DNA of 32,120 nucleotides, taken from Zhenhengia yiwuensis. Its GTDB lineage: Bacteria > Bacillota > Clostridia > Lachnospirales > Cellulosilyticaceae. The notes under the pieces are model-generated. The model saw only the letters and a list, made by a program, of their open reading frames with translations. It did no database searches and had not been told where the DNA came from. Where the stretch lies: contig NZ_JACRSY010000035.1 in NCBI RefSeq assembly GCF_014384995.1, positions 1 through 32,120 of the forward strand, given 5' to 3'. The translations under genes and the position numbers were made by a program. Positions 25,238-32,045 of the stretch are shown here, piece after piece (the first letter of the stretch is position 1; each line of letters begins with the position of its first letter).

Positions 25238-26113
25238 ATGGTTGAAAATTTTAATAAGAAGATATTCCTAGAATATAGACAATGTAAACTTACAGAAGGT
25301 TATTATTGTAACAATGGATTTCTTAATTATTTATGTAAAGCAGTACAGCAATCAGGAAAGTTTATTACCCTACTTCCTTATTTTACTATGAAGTGGATTG
25401 GTGATATGAAGTGGGTTCAATCAGGGAATCTCTATGATGAAGTTGCACTTATGGAGTACAAACAATTAGTGAGATTAGGTTTGGATTTACAAACAGACTC
25501 ATTTCGAACACATACCAAAGAGTTAGTAGCAAGTTACTTGCTCAATACTGGGTTATGCTATATTAGGATACTTCATGAGGGTTCTTGGGGAAATTATTCC
25601 GAATCATTTTTTGCTACTAAAAATGAATGTATCCTAGAAGATATAGAAACTTATTTAGAGGAGTCATTTGATAACAAAAAATGGGCACAGCAACTTCAGG
25701 TTACAGAGGTAGAGGTTGAAAGAGGTTTGTTTCAAGCAGTTAGACTAGATACTTCCACTAAAGGTTTAAAAATAAGAATGGTGGAACTCGATATAAAGGA
25801 TAAAAATATTATTATTTTACCAATGTTTGTGGTAGATGGGGTAGTTAGCTATCTTGTGAATTTACTCAAGTCAAGAGAGGTTTTAATTAAGTACAAAATA
25901 GGGACTTCTTATGAAATCTTACATACAAGTTTAAGAGAAGATGTGTTAATGAAGTGGGTACATGAAAAAGAGAAGGTTGTAGCCTTCCAAGAAAATACAA
26001 GTGACGGAAAAGATTTAGGTAATGTAGTGTTGCCTAAGCTAGGTATATGGGGTAATGAAACAAGGATTATTTCGATTTTTGATATTCTAGAAATCAAAAT
26101 TCTTAATGAATAG
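25238..26113 (+). CDS. Unknown protein, paralogue of the gene at 22065
   Basis: A 291-aa soluble protein without a known domain. It shares several segments with the protein at 22065, best seen as KELVASYLLNTGLCYI and the C-terminal ISIFDILEIKIL. The N-terminal 80 residues differ. AAAGGAGAC precedes the start. Both copies keep a similar length and order of segments, while the central part (RGLFQAVRLDTSTKGLKIRM) is diverged, so they probably took on separate roles. It ends the amidoligase neighbourhood and is followed by a terminator. Confidence 0.7.
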   Translation: MVENFNKKIFLEYRQCKLTEGYYCNNGFLNYLCKAVQQSGKFITLLPYFTMKWIGDMKWVQSGNLYDEVALMEYKQLVRLGLDLQTDSFRTHTKELVASYLLNTGLCYIRILHEGSWGNYSESFFATKNECILEDIETYLEESFDNKKWAQQLQVTEVEVERGLFQAVRLDTSTKGLKIRMVELDIKDKNIIILPMFVVDGVVSYLVNLLKSREVLIKYKIGTSYEILHTSLREDVLMKWVHEKEKVVAFQENTSDGKDLGNVVLPKLGIWGNETRIISIFDILEIKILNE

Positions 26114-26245
26114 AATAAAAATATTACTTTTTTATAGGGCGTTCAAATTTAAGCTACGTTAAAGCTTAAAGAGTAGGGGGTATTACTATAAGGCTAAGGG
26201 GCTAAAGGCTTAACCAAAGGCTTTTACGTTTGTAAAAAATCGTAT

Positions 26246-26287
26246 AAATCCACTAGAAGCTTTTATAGTCTGTCTAGTGGATTTTTA
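26246..26287 (+). terminator. Terminator after the second paralogue
   Basis: AAATCCACTAGA (26246-26257) pairs perfectly with TCTAGTGGATTT (26273-26284), followed by TTATT. The gap 26114-26450 otherwise holds short GGCTAAGG/GGCTTAAC repeats and the dyad at 26392-26427. Confidence 0.85.
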
Positions 26288-26391
26288 TTAATCAAGTAGG
26301 TTAAAACAATCATTTGATTTCGTTGTCATTCTAGTACGGGTCAAAAATAAAGGTTTCAAAGGTAAAAGAAGTAAGAATATGTTGAAGAAAT

Positions 26392-26427
26392 AATAACTAC
26401 CCTTTTGTTTACAAAATAGTAGTTATT
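26392..26427. repeat. Dyad just before the resolvase gene (possible res site)
   Basis: AATAACTAC (26392-26400) and GTAGTTATT (26419-26427) are perfect arms; inside them TTTTGT and ACAAAA pair around TT. The dyad of about 36 bases ends just ahead of the AAAAAGGAG site of the resolvase gene. Serine resolvases commonly bind paired half-sites beside their own gene, so a res subsite or autoregulatory operator is plausible. A transcript hairpin is the alternative. Confidence 0.5.
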
Positions 26428-26450
26428 TTAATAAAAAGGAGTTTGTATTT

Positions 26451-27050
26451 ATGGAAGTATATGGATATGCAAGATGTAGTACAGACGAAAATAGACAGGA
26501 TATAAATAGACAGAAGAGAGAACTTAAACAGCTTGGAGTACTAAGTGAGGAAAACATGTACTGGGAGTATGAGAGTGGTACAAAGGCTGATAGAGTTGAA
26601 CTTAATAAGCTCTTAACTAAGATAGAACGAGGTGATACTATTGTAACTACAGAGGTTTCTCGTATTACAAGAAGCACAAGACAATTATGTGAAATTATAG
26701 AATTAGCACAACGCAAGCAGATTAAATTAATTATTGGAGCATTTGTTGTTGATTGTACAAGAGGTCAGCTTGACCCTATGACAGAAGGTATGCTCAAAAT
26801 GATGGGAGTTTTTGCAGAGATGGAAAGGAATATGATAAGTCAACGTGTTAAAAGTGGTATGGCTCATGCTAGGGCAAAAGGTAAGTCAATAGGTAGACCA
26901 AAGGTTACTATAGACAGATTACCTAGTAGCTTTATAAAGCATTATCCAAAGTATAAGATGAAGCAAATCAATCAGTTAGAGTTAGCTAGATTGTGTAACT
27001 GTAGTAGGCAATCGGTTAGTAAGTATATAAAAATATATAACGGTATGTAA
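26451..27050 (+). CDS. Small serine recombinase (resolvase/invertase)
   Basis: A 199-aa serine recombinase. The catalytic domain (1-140) has nucleophile Ser10 in YGYARCSTDENRQDI, then the arginine motif VTTEVSRITRSTRQL and GMLKMMGVFAEMERNMISQRV, the long E-helix. The C-terminal part has GKSIGRPKV and a helix-turn-helix ending CNCSRQSVSKYIKIY. The length (about 190-200) matches resolvases that separate plasmid or transposon cointegrates. Beside a replication module it could resolve dimers of the circular form. AAAAAGGAG lies upstream. Confidence 0.9.
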   Translation: MEVYGYARCSTDENRQDINRQKRELKQLGVLSEENMYWEYESGTKADRVELNKLLTKIERGDTIVTTEVSRITRSTRQLCEIIELAQRKQIKLIIGAFVVDCTRGQLDPMTEGMLKMMGVFAEMERNMISQRVKSGMAHARAKGKSIGRPKVTIDRLPSSFIKHYPKYKMKQINQLELARLCNCSRQSVSKYIKIYNGM

Positions 27051-27081
27051 AAAATACTAAAACACATAAATCGTTAAAAAT

Positions 27082-27144
27082 AGCAGTTAAGGTTTTTGGT
27101 TCGTATAAGTATACGAGATTTAAAAACTTAAACTGCTTTTTTTT
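27082..27144 (+). terminator. Terminator after the resolvase gene
   Basis: AGCAGTTAAGGTTTTT (27082-27097) pairs with AAAAACTTAAACTGCT (27122-27137) with few mismatches; an inner TCGTATA/TATACGA stem tops it. Eight T follow. Confidence 0.85.
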
Positions 27145-27274
27145 ATGTTTTTTACTGTTTGTAAAAATGAGGTAACTGTAATGAAAAATAAAATTAGGTA
27201 ATGAAATAAGAGGTTGCTGATAGGGAGTATCAGAAATTAATTCTGAAATTTAAGTAAGGGGGTACTAATATATC

Positions 27275-27430
27275 ATGCTAAATAGCTTAGAAGACATATT
27301 AGTAAGTGAAGAGGATATTCAGGACAGAGTACTAACTGAATTTGCTCAAGAACTATTAAAAGGCATTCAGCAACTAACAGATACATATGGGAAAGAAGTA
27401 TTATTACAGAAAATACGAGAAATAGATTAA
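27275..27430 (+). CDS. Small acidic protein upstream of the large recombinase
   Basis: A 51-aa ORF, MLNSLEDILVSEEDIQDRV then a helical segment to REID, rich in Glu, Asp, Leu and Gln. AAGGGGG stands upstream at about 27256-27262, a little far from the ATG (12 bases). It has no recognised family and is shorter than the usual ORF cut-off. Its place just before a large serine recombinase invites a role as recombination directionality factor or regulator; many such factors are small and lie nearby. That is a guess from location. Confidence 0.5.
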   Translation: MLNSLEDILVSEEDIQDRVLTEFAQELLKGIQQLTDTYGKEVLLQKIREID

Positions 27431-27460
27431 AAAACTCGACACTTTTGTACATAAGTACGC

Positions 27461-27466
27461 TATAAT
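27461..27466 (+). promoter_or_regulatory. Promoter -10 for the large serine recombinase
   Basis: Perfect TATAAT, with a weak TCGACA (27437-27442 region) upstream at a long spacing. GTAC-ATAA-GTAC (27447-27458) forms a small dyad between the two, a likely binding place for a repressor. Confidence 0.45.
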
Positions 27467-27498
27467 ACCCACACTAAACAGCGTAAGGAGGAAGCAAT

Positions 27499-29109
27499 AT
27501 GGTGGAAGAAAAAGATATAAAAAAGGTTGTTGTGTATACTAGAGTATCAACTACAGAACAAGCAGAGGAAGGCTATAGCTTGGAAAATCAAGAGAGGGAA
27601 TGTCGAGCGTATTGTGAGATTAGAGGTTATGAAGTTGTAGGAGTATACTCTGATAGGGGTATCTCTGCTAAAGATATTAAAAATCGACCAGGGCTGATAG
27701 AGGCTCTAAGAACTATACGAAATAAAGAAGTGCAGGGTATTGTGGTGTGGAAGATGAGCCGATTAAGTAGAAATGCTGCAGATACGGCTAATATTATTGA
27801 GATGGTAAAAAAACATAATGGAGCTATTATTGGTGTAAAGGATTCTATCAGTACAGTAGGAGGATTTAGTACAGCAATGGTAACAATAAGTGGTGTTTTT
27901 GCAGAGATGGAAAGAGAAAGTATTATTACTCAAGTTAAGGGGGGGATGCGTGAAAAAGCTCGTAAAGGTGAATGGAATGGAGGAATGGTTCCATTAGGCT
28001 ATGAATTAGTAGATAAAAAATTAGTTATTCAACCACAGCAAGCAGAATTAATTGTTCGTATATTTAATAGTTACTTGAAGGGGGCAGGCTACAAAACAAT
28101 AGCTAAAGAATTGAATGAAGAGGGGTACAAGACCAAAAAAGGAATGTTATTCAGTGGGAACAGTATAAAACTGATACTAACCAATATAACCTATGCAGGT
28201 AAAATTAGGTGGGGGAAATTGAACAATTGGTCATATGAGGATGAAAATGGTTCTAGAAAAAGACAGTATAGTGATAATGTAATAGAGGCTGATGGGATAC
28301 ATGAAGCTATTATACCGATGAAAGTGTATAATAAAGTACAGGAGATGATAGCAACAAATCCTCGCCATCATGTGAAGCAGTTTAAAGGGGACCATATAAT
28401 TAGTGGATTATTACGTTGTCCGAAATGTGGGTATGGTATGTCAGTTCAACCTAAAAAAGTGAAAGGGAAAGTGTATTGGTATTATGAATGTGGTCAGTAC
28501 ATTAATAAAAAAGCTGGTTGTAAACCTAATCTTGTACCTAAAGAGCAGATTGAGGAACAGTTTTATGATGTATTTGAAAGAATTGTCAATGACCCTAAGT
28601 TTAGTGGTAAAATTTTAGATGGGTTGAGTAATACAAGTTATCAAATAAAAAATAAAAGACAAATTGAAAAAAATACTCAACAAGAGATAAATGGGTTAAA
28701 AAAGAAACAAGGTAAGCTAATAGACGAATTACTAGAGGGAGATGAATTATACAAGCAAGCAATACGCAGTAAGATACAGGAAGTTAACGTGCAAATTAGT
28801 GAAAAACAAGAAAAATTACAAAAGATAGTTAGACAGATAGAAGGGTTGGAAAAAGAAACAATCAATCTAGAAGAAGTTTCAGAAATTTTAAGGTCAGTAG
28901 GTAAGGTACTCAAATTGATGCCAAAAGATACTCAGAGAAAGATTGTGACTAAATTAATATCAAAAATAGAAGTGGAAGAAAAAAGTATTAAAGCTATCCA
29001 CTTTAACTTTTCTGATAGTTTTAGTATAAGTGAAGATACGGTGAACCTTACCACAAATAAATGTGCCCCTTTTTTAGGTTTAATGAGTGTAAGGAATAAA
29101 AGTGGTTAG
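27499..29109 (+). CDS. Large serine recombinase (element integrase)
   Basis: A 536-aa site-specific recombinase of the phiC31/Ccr type, which cuts attP and attB through Ser-DNA links and exchanges strands without high-energy cofactors. Catalytic domain 1-150: nucleophile Ser17 in VVYTRVSTTEQAEEGYSLEN, VVWKMSRLSRNAADT and GVFAEMERESIITQV. The recombinase domain begins near NGGMVPLGYEL. A zinc ribbon follows (LRCPKCGYGM, then YECGQYINKKAGC). The C-terminal part (about 375-470) is a long coiled coil that sets integration versus excision. AAGGAGGAAG is the ribosome site. It ends 34 bases before a candidate attR, and host rlmH is broken at a site class used by related enzymes. Confidence 0.94.
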   Translation: MVEEKDIKKVVVYTRVSTTEQAEEGYSLENQERECRAYCEIRGYEVVGVYSDRGISAKDIKNRPGLIEALRTIRNKEVQGIVVWKMSRLSRNAADTANIIEMVKKHNGAIIGVKDSISTVGGFSTAMVTISGVFAEMERESIITQVKGGMREKARKGEWNGGMVPLGYELVDKKLVIQPQQAELIVRIFNSYLKGAGYKTIAKELNEEGYKTKKGMLFSGNSIKLILTNITYAGKIRWGKLNNWSYEDENGSRKRQYSDNVIEADGIHEAIIPMKVYNKVQEMIATNPRHHVKQFKGDHIISGLLRCPKCGYGMSVQPKKVKGKVYWYYECGQYINKKAGCKPNLVPKEQIEEQFYDVFERIVNDPKFSGKILDGLSNTSYQIKNKRQIEKNTQQEINGLKKKQGKLIDELLEGDELYKQAIRSKIQEVNVQISEKQEKLQKIVRQIEGLEKETINLEEVSEILRSVGKVLKLMPKDTQRKIVTKLISKIEVEEKSIKAIHFNFSDSFSISEDTVNLTTNKCAPFLGLMSVRNKSG

Positions 29110-29142
29110 TAGTAGTGAGATGTAAAAAAGGTTGGAGCATAG

Positions 29143-29152
29143 ACCATATCAT
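29143..29152 (+). other. Candidate right attachment site (attR)
   Basis: ACCATATCAT begins with the ACCATA present at the broken end of rlmH (8658-8663). Joined to rlmH after the Pro codon (8661 to 29147), it adds TAT CAT, restoring Tyr-His. The next codon is ACA (Thr, not Lys or Arg) and the frame continues 40 more codons without a stop. The border is thus suggestive but not clean. It lies where serine-integrase attachment sites usually lie, next to the integrase gene. Confidence 0.35.
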
Positions 29153-29190
29153 ACAGCGAAAATATTTTTAAATGCAAGTTCATATTCAGA

Positions 29191-29227
29191 GGAAGTGTCC
29201 AATAAGGATGCTTCTTCTTTTTATTTG
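29191..29227 (+). terminator. Weak terminator after the large recombinase
   Basis: GGAAGTGTCC (29191-29200) pairs with GGATGCTTCT (29206-29215), three of the ten pairs being G-U, followed by TCTTTTTATTT. Confidence 0.5.
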
Positions 29228-29367
29228 CGACAAAATTTATGGGGGAGAAAGATAAGATTGAAAGTTGTGATATAATTAGGGAAAAGTTTAAAACAGATAT
29301 TTGTTGAGTGGAAATTATTTATATATTCTTTATGTCCTTTTAATCATAAAATAGTGCTATTTTACAT

Positions 29368-29384
29368 TTGCAACCGAAGTGCAA
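29368..29384. promoter_or_regulatory. Dyad upstream of the membrane-anchored regulator
   Basis: TTGCA and TGCAA about a 7-base centre, 75 bases before the regulator start. It may be that regulator's operator. The arms are only five bases. Confidence 0.3.
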
Positions 29385-29459
29385 CTGAAAATAGCGTGAT
29401 AGTTGGTGGTGTTAACCAAAAAATATTGGTATAGTAAACCCAAGAAAGGAGTTGATAGT

Positions 29460-29819
29460 ATGAAACTTGATTTTTTAGGAGTAGCCATTTTTGGCGGAAT
29501 ACTTCTTATTGGACTGACAGTGATAATATGTTTTATCGGTGTAGGTCTACTTATCATGAAAGCACTAATTAAATATATCAAATCAGGAGATGTTAGAAAA
29601 GAAAAGTCAAGCATCAGAAAATCTCTTGGTGAAGTTTTAAAACAGCATCGATCAGACTGTAATATGACTCAAGAGTTTGTTGCCGAGGCAATAGGTGTAA
29701 GCAGGCAAGCAGTATCCAAATGGGAGAATGGAACATCTGACCCAAGCACCTCTAATTTAATTGCACTTGCCAAATTATTCGAAATTTCTGCTGAAGAACT
29801 ATTACACGAAGTGCAATAA
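29460..29819 (+). CDS. Membrane-anchored XRE-family regulator
   Basis: A 119-aa protein with an N-terminal membrane segment (about residues 6-33, FLGVAIFGGILLIGLTVIIC) and a C-terminal XRE helix-turn-helix (about 54-112). The latter includes NMTQEFVAEAIGVSRQAVSK with recognition helix and the usual WENGTSDPSTSNLIALAKLF. I start at ATG 29460 because AAAGGAG lies 9 bases ahead; an in-frame ATG at 29403 has none. Helix-turn-helix proteins tied to the membrane often sense envelope stress or antibiotics. It is 56 bases before the esterase-like gene and may control it; that is inferred. Confidence 0.85.
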   Translation: MKLDFLGVAIFGGILLIGLTVIICFIGVGLLIMKALIKYIKSGDVRKEKSSIRKSLGEVLKQHRSDCNMTQEFVAEAIGVSRQAVSKWENGTSDPSTSNLIALAKLFEISAEELLHEVQ

Positions 29820-29875
29820 ACAGGATAGGCGTGACATAGGGAAATTTATATCAAATATAAGAGGAAATATCATTT

Positions 29876-31129
29876 ATGAAAAAAAGAACAAAACACTCTA
29901 AGATATGGTGTATAGTGTTTGGACTATTAGGAGTAATAGTTTTGATAGTACTCATATTTATGCACTTCGGTGGCTTTAGTACAGGAGAAAATGCAAATCC
30001 AGAAGAGTTTGTCAAATATGCACAATCGGTGGAAGATATCACCGTACCAGAAAATGCAAAAATAATAGCTTTGGGAGAGGCTACACACGGGAATGTAGAA
30101 TTCCAACAGCTTAAGCTTGATGTGTTCAAGCAGATGGTGGAAAATTATGGCGTAAGAGCACTTGTGCTTGAGGGCGACTATGGTGGCTGTGAGCAAGTAA
30201 ATCGATACATACATGGTGGCCAAGGAACTGCTCAAGAGGCAGCGGCAGCTATTGGTTTTGACATATACCGCACAGATGAGATGGCTGAGCTTATTTCGTA
30301 TATGCGACAGTACAATGACAATGTCTCGGATGATTTAGATTTGCGTTTCTATGGTTTTGATATGCAAAGATATGCATATAATTTTCAATTCTTAAATGAA
30401 GCCTGCAAGGAACAGGGAATAGATACTAAGATTTTACAACAACTTATGGATGGTGAAGACTGGAATAGTGAATTTGATTACCCGACTCGAATAGAAATCA
30501 TAACACAAATTAAAAATGAACTTAAGAGTAAGAAAGATTCTGCTCAAGCAATACATTTTGCAGATATGCTATTGCAATATTGTGAACTTCAAGTCATAAC
30601 AGACACAGAGGGCAGTACATTAAGAGATAGATTCATGGCTGAGAATGTCCAATGGATCTTACAGCAAGAGCAACAGAGGGGTTGCGAACGTATCTTTGTT
30701 ACGGGGCATAACAGTCATGTAGCTAAATGGGGTAGCTTTGATTCTATGGGCAAGTTGCTTTCAAGTGAAATAGACAATGATTACTATGTAATAGGCACAG
30801 ATTTTTATAGAACTCGTTGTAATATGCCAACCAACTCCTCTACAAAGCGTACAAATCAAGTATTTTACTCCCATAATCCATTGGCTAAAACAGCAAAAAT
30901 GGCTGGATTAGATATTTGTTGGTTAGATTTTGCAGATATACCTGAGAATTCAGAGCTATATGAACTGATTTCGCAATACACCTATATGGGTACTCTTGGA
31001 GAAGGTTATTCTTGGTTTATGCGTCTTCTTCCTCCAAGTTACCGAATGTTTCAACCACCTGCTGTACTTTACGATAGTATGATATTTGTAGCAGATGCAA
31101 CCCCCACTAAAATAATCACAGAAAAATAA
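29876..31129 (+). CDS. Erythromycin-esterase-family protein, membrane-anchored
   Basis: A 417-aa protein. An N-terminal membrane anchor (about 10-32, IWCIVFGLLGVIVLIVLIF) precedes an outward-facing domain of the EreA/succinoglycan-biosynthesis hydrolase family. Seen are IIALGEATHGNVEF with the catalytic Glu and His, ALVLEGDYGGCEQVNRYI, LRFYGFDMQRY, TLRDRFMAENVQWIL and IFVTGHNSHVAKWG. True Ere enzymes open the macrolide lactone ring in the cytosol. This one is tethered and divergent, so its substrate may be another ester. It follows the membrane-anchored regulator. Resistance to macrolides should not be assumed from the family name. Confidence 0.82.
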   Translation: MKKRTKHSKIWCIVFGLLGVIVLIVLIFMHFGGFSTGENANPEEFVKYAQSVEDITVPENAKIIALGEATHGNVEFQQLKLDVFKQMVENYGVRALVLEGDYGGCEQVNRYIHGGQGTAQEAAAAIGFDIYRTDEMAELISYMRQYNDNVSDDLDLRFYGFDMQRYAYNFQFLNEACKEQGIDTKILQQLMDGEDWNSEFDYPTRIEIITQIKNELKSKKDSAQAIHFADMLLQYCELQVITDTEGSTLRDRFMAENVQWILQQEQQRGCERIFVTGHNSHVAKWGSFDSMGKLLSSEIDNDYYVIGTDFYRTRCNMPTNSSTKRTNQVFYSHNPLAKTAKMAGLDICWLDFADIPENSELYELISQYTYMGTLGEGYSWFMRLLPPSYRMFQPPAVLYDSMIFVADATPTKIITEK

Positions 31130-31318
31130 AGAGGTATGAGCCTAATGCAAAGTTAGTAGTGGAGGATTAAATCAATAAAATCGTTAATCTTTTGATTGAA
31201 ATAGGACTTAGAGTAGTGTTATATGGTAGTGATATGTTTGCAACAGTACAAAAAGGGCGCATATGCAATTAGCACGGCGAATGGTACTAAAAATAAGTGA
31301 TAGAAGAGAGGGATTAAT

Positions 31319-31693
31319 ATGAATGATGGTATAGAAGTAGAAGAACTTATACTCACATTAGAAGAAAGACTACTTAATCCTGAAGTACGATGTTCAAAGC
31401 AGCAACTAGAAGAATTATTAGATGGAGAATTTGTAGAATTCTGTAGTTCAGGCAATATATATATTTATGATAAAGATAAAGTAATAGATACTCAAATAAA
31501 TTTAGAAGTGCATAATTGGAGGATATTAGATTTTAAAATAAAATGGATTAGTAAAGAATGTATTTTAGCAACTTATATGCTTGTTAAATATAGTATGGAA
31601 ACCAAGAAATATTCTTTACGAAGCTCTATATGGAGAAAACAAGACCTAAAATGGAAGATGATTTTTCATCAAGGAACAAAAATAAATGAATAA
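31319..31693 (+). CDS. DUF4440-like NTF2-fold protein
   Basis: A 124-aa protein resembling the SnoaL/NTF2-like DUF4440 group: ILTLEERLLNPEVRCSKQQL with ELLDGEFVEFCSSGNIYIYD, and the closing RSSIWRKQDLKWKMIFHQGT. This family is often annotated without a known reaction. GAGAGGGATT precedes the ATG. The 189 bases before it (31130-31318) hold no recognisable gene. Confidence 0.78.
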   Translation: MNDGIEVEELILTLEERLLNPEVRCSKQQLEELLDGEFVEFCSSGNIYIYDKDKVIDTQINLEVHNWRILDFKIKWISKECILATYMLVKYSMETKKYSLRSSIWRKQDLKWKMIFHQGTKINE

Positions 31694-31838
31694 ATATTTG
31701 ATATAGTGGGGGTAAAATTCTACTAAGAATGTTATACTATAACTATATAAAAAATACTTAGGATCTGTTAACTACTAAGCATTTCTAAAGTGAGATGTTT
31801 GCTTTATTTTAGAGCTATTGGAATGAATAACTATTTAG

Positions 31839-31876
31839 AAAAGACGCTACTTCTTGGAGGATGGAGTGTCTTTTTT
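31839..31876 (+). terminator. Terminator upstream of the IS66 end
   Basis: AAAAGACGCT (31839-31848) pairs with AGTGTCTTTT (31865-31874, one G-U pair), followed by TTATTT. It ends transcription from the DUF4440-like gene side. The rest of 31694-31910 has no gene. Confidence 0.75.
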
Positions 31877-31978
31877 ATTTTTTTCAAAATGAAGTTTAAA
31901 AACTTTTAAAGTAAGCGGTTAATAGTAAGCGGTTAATAACTGAGTATATTTCCATACTTCCTTATTAATGAGATAATT

Positions 31979-32010
31979 ACTCCAAGACATTCATTGTTTT
32001 GGAGTCTTTT
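31979..32010 (+). terminator. Hairpin guarding the IS66 accessory gene
   Basis: ACTCCAA (31979-31985) and TTGGAGT (31999-32005) pair, followed by CTTTT. In insertion sequences such a hairpin stops read-through from host promoters into the transposase genes. Confidence 0.55.
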
Positions 32011-32045
32011 ACTCTAACTCTATTTGAAATAAGGAGGTACTCTTA

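Larger units (their letters stand above)
8662..29146. mobile_element. Putative integrated element in the 3' end of rlmH
   Basis: Inferred unit of about 20.5 kb from the broken rlmH end to just past a large serine recombinase. Cargo in order: RlmH-like half-gene, XRE regulator, surface and secreted proteins, RHH-methylase fusion, replication module, amidoligase cluster, small resolvase, large serine recombinase. Serine recombinase next to one border, truncation at a known integration hotspot and a self-contained replication module support it. No virion, relaxase or mating-pair genes were recognised. The right border is uncertain, because the frame restored by precise excision runs 42 codons past Pro instead of stopping after the tail. 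The secreted-protein block could also be older chromosomal DNA. Confidence 0.4.

Noticed and set aside
8662..29146. Interpretation as a prophage
   Set aside because: Primase, helicase, methylase and integrase occur in phages, but no capsid, portal, terminase, tail or lysis genes were found.
8662..29146. Interpretation as an integrative conjugative element
   Set aside because: No relaxase, coupling ATPase or VirB4-like ATPase is seen; an integrative mobilisable or plasmid-like element is more likely.
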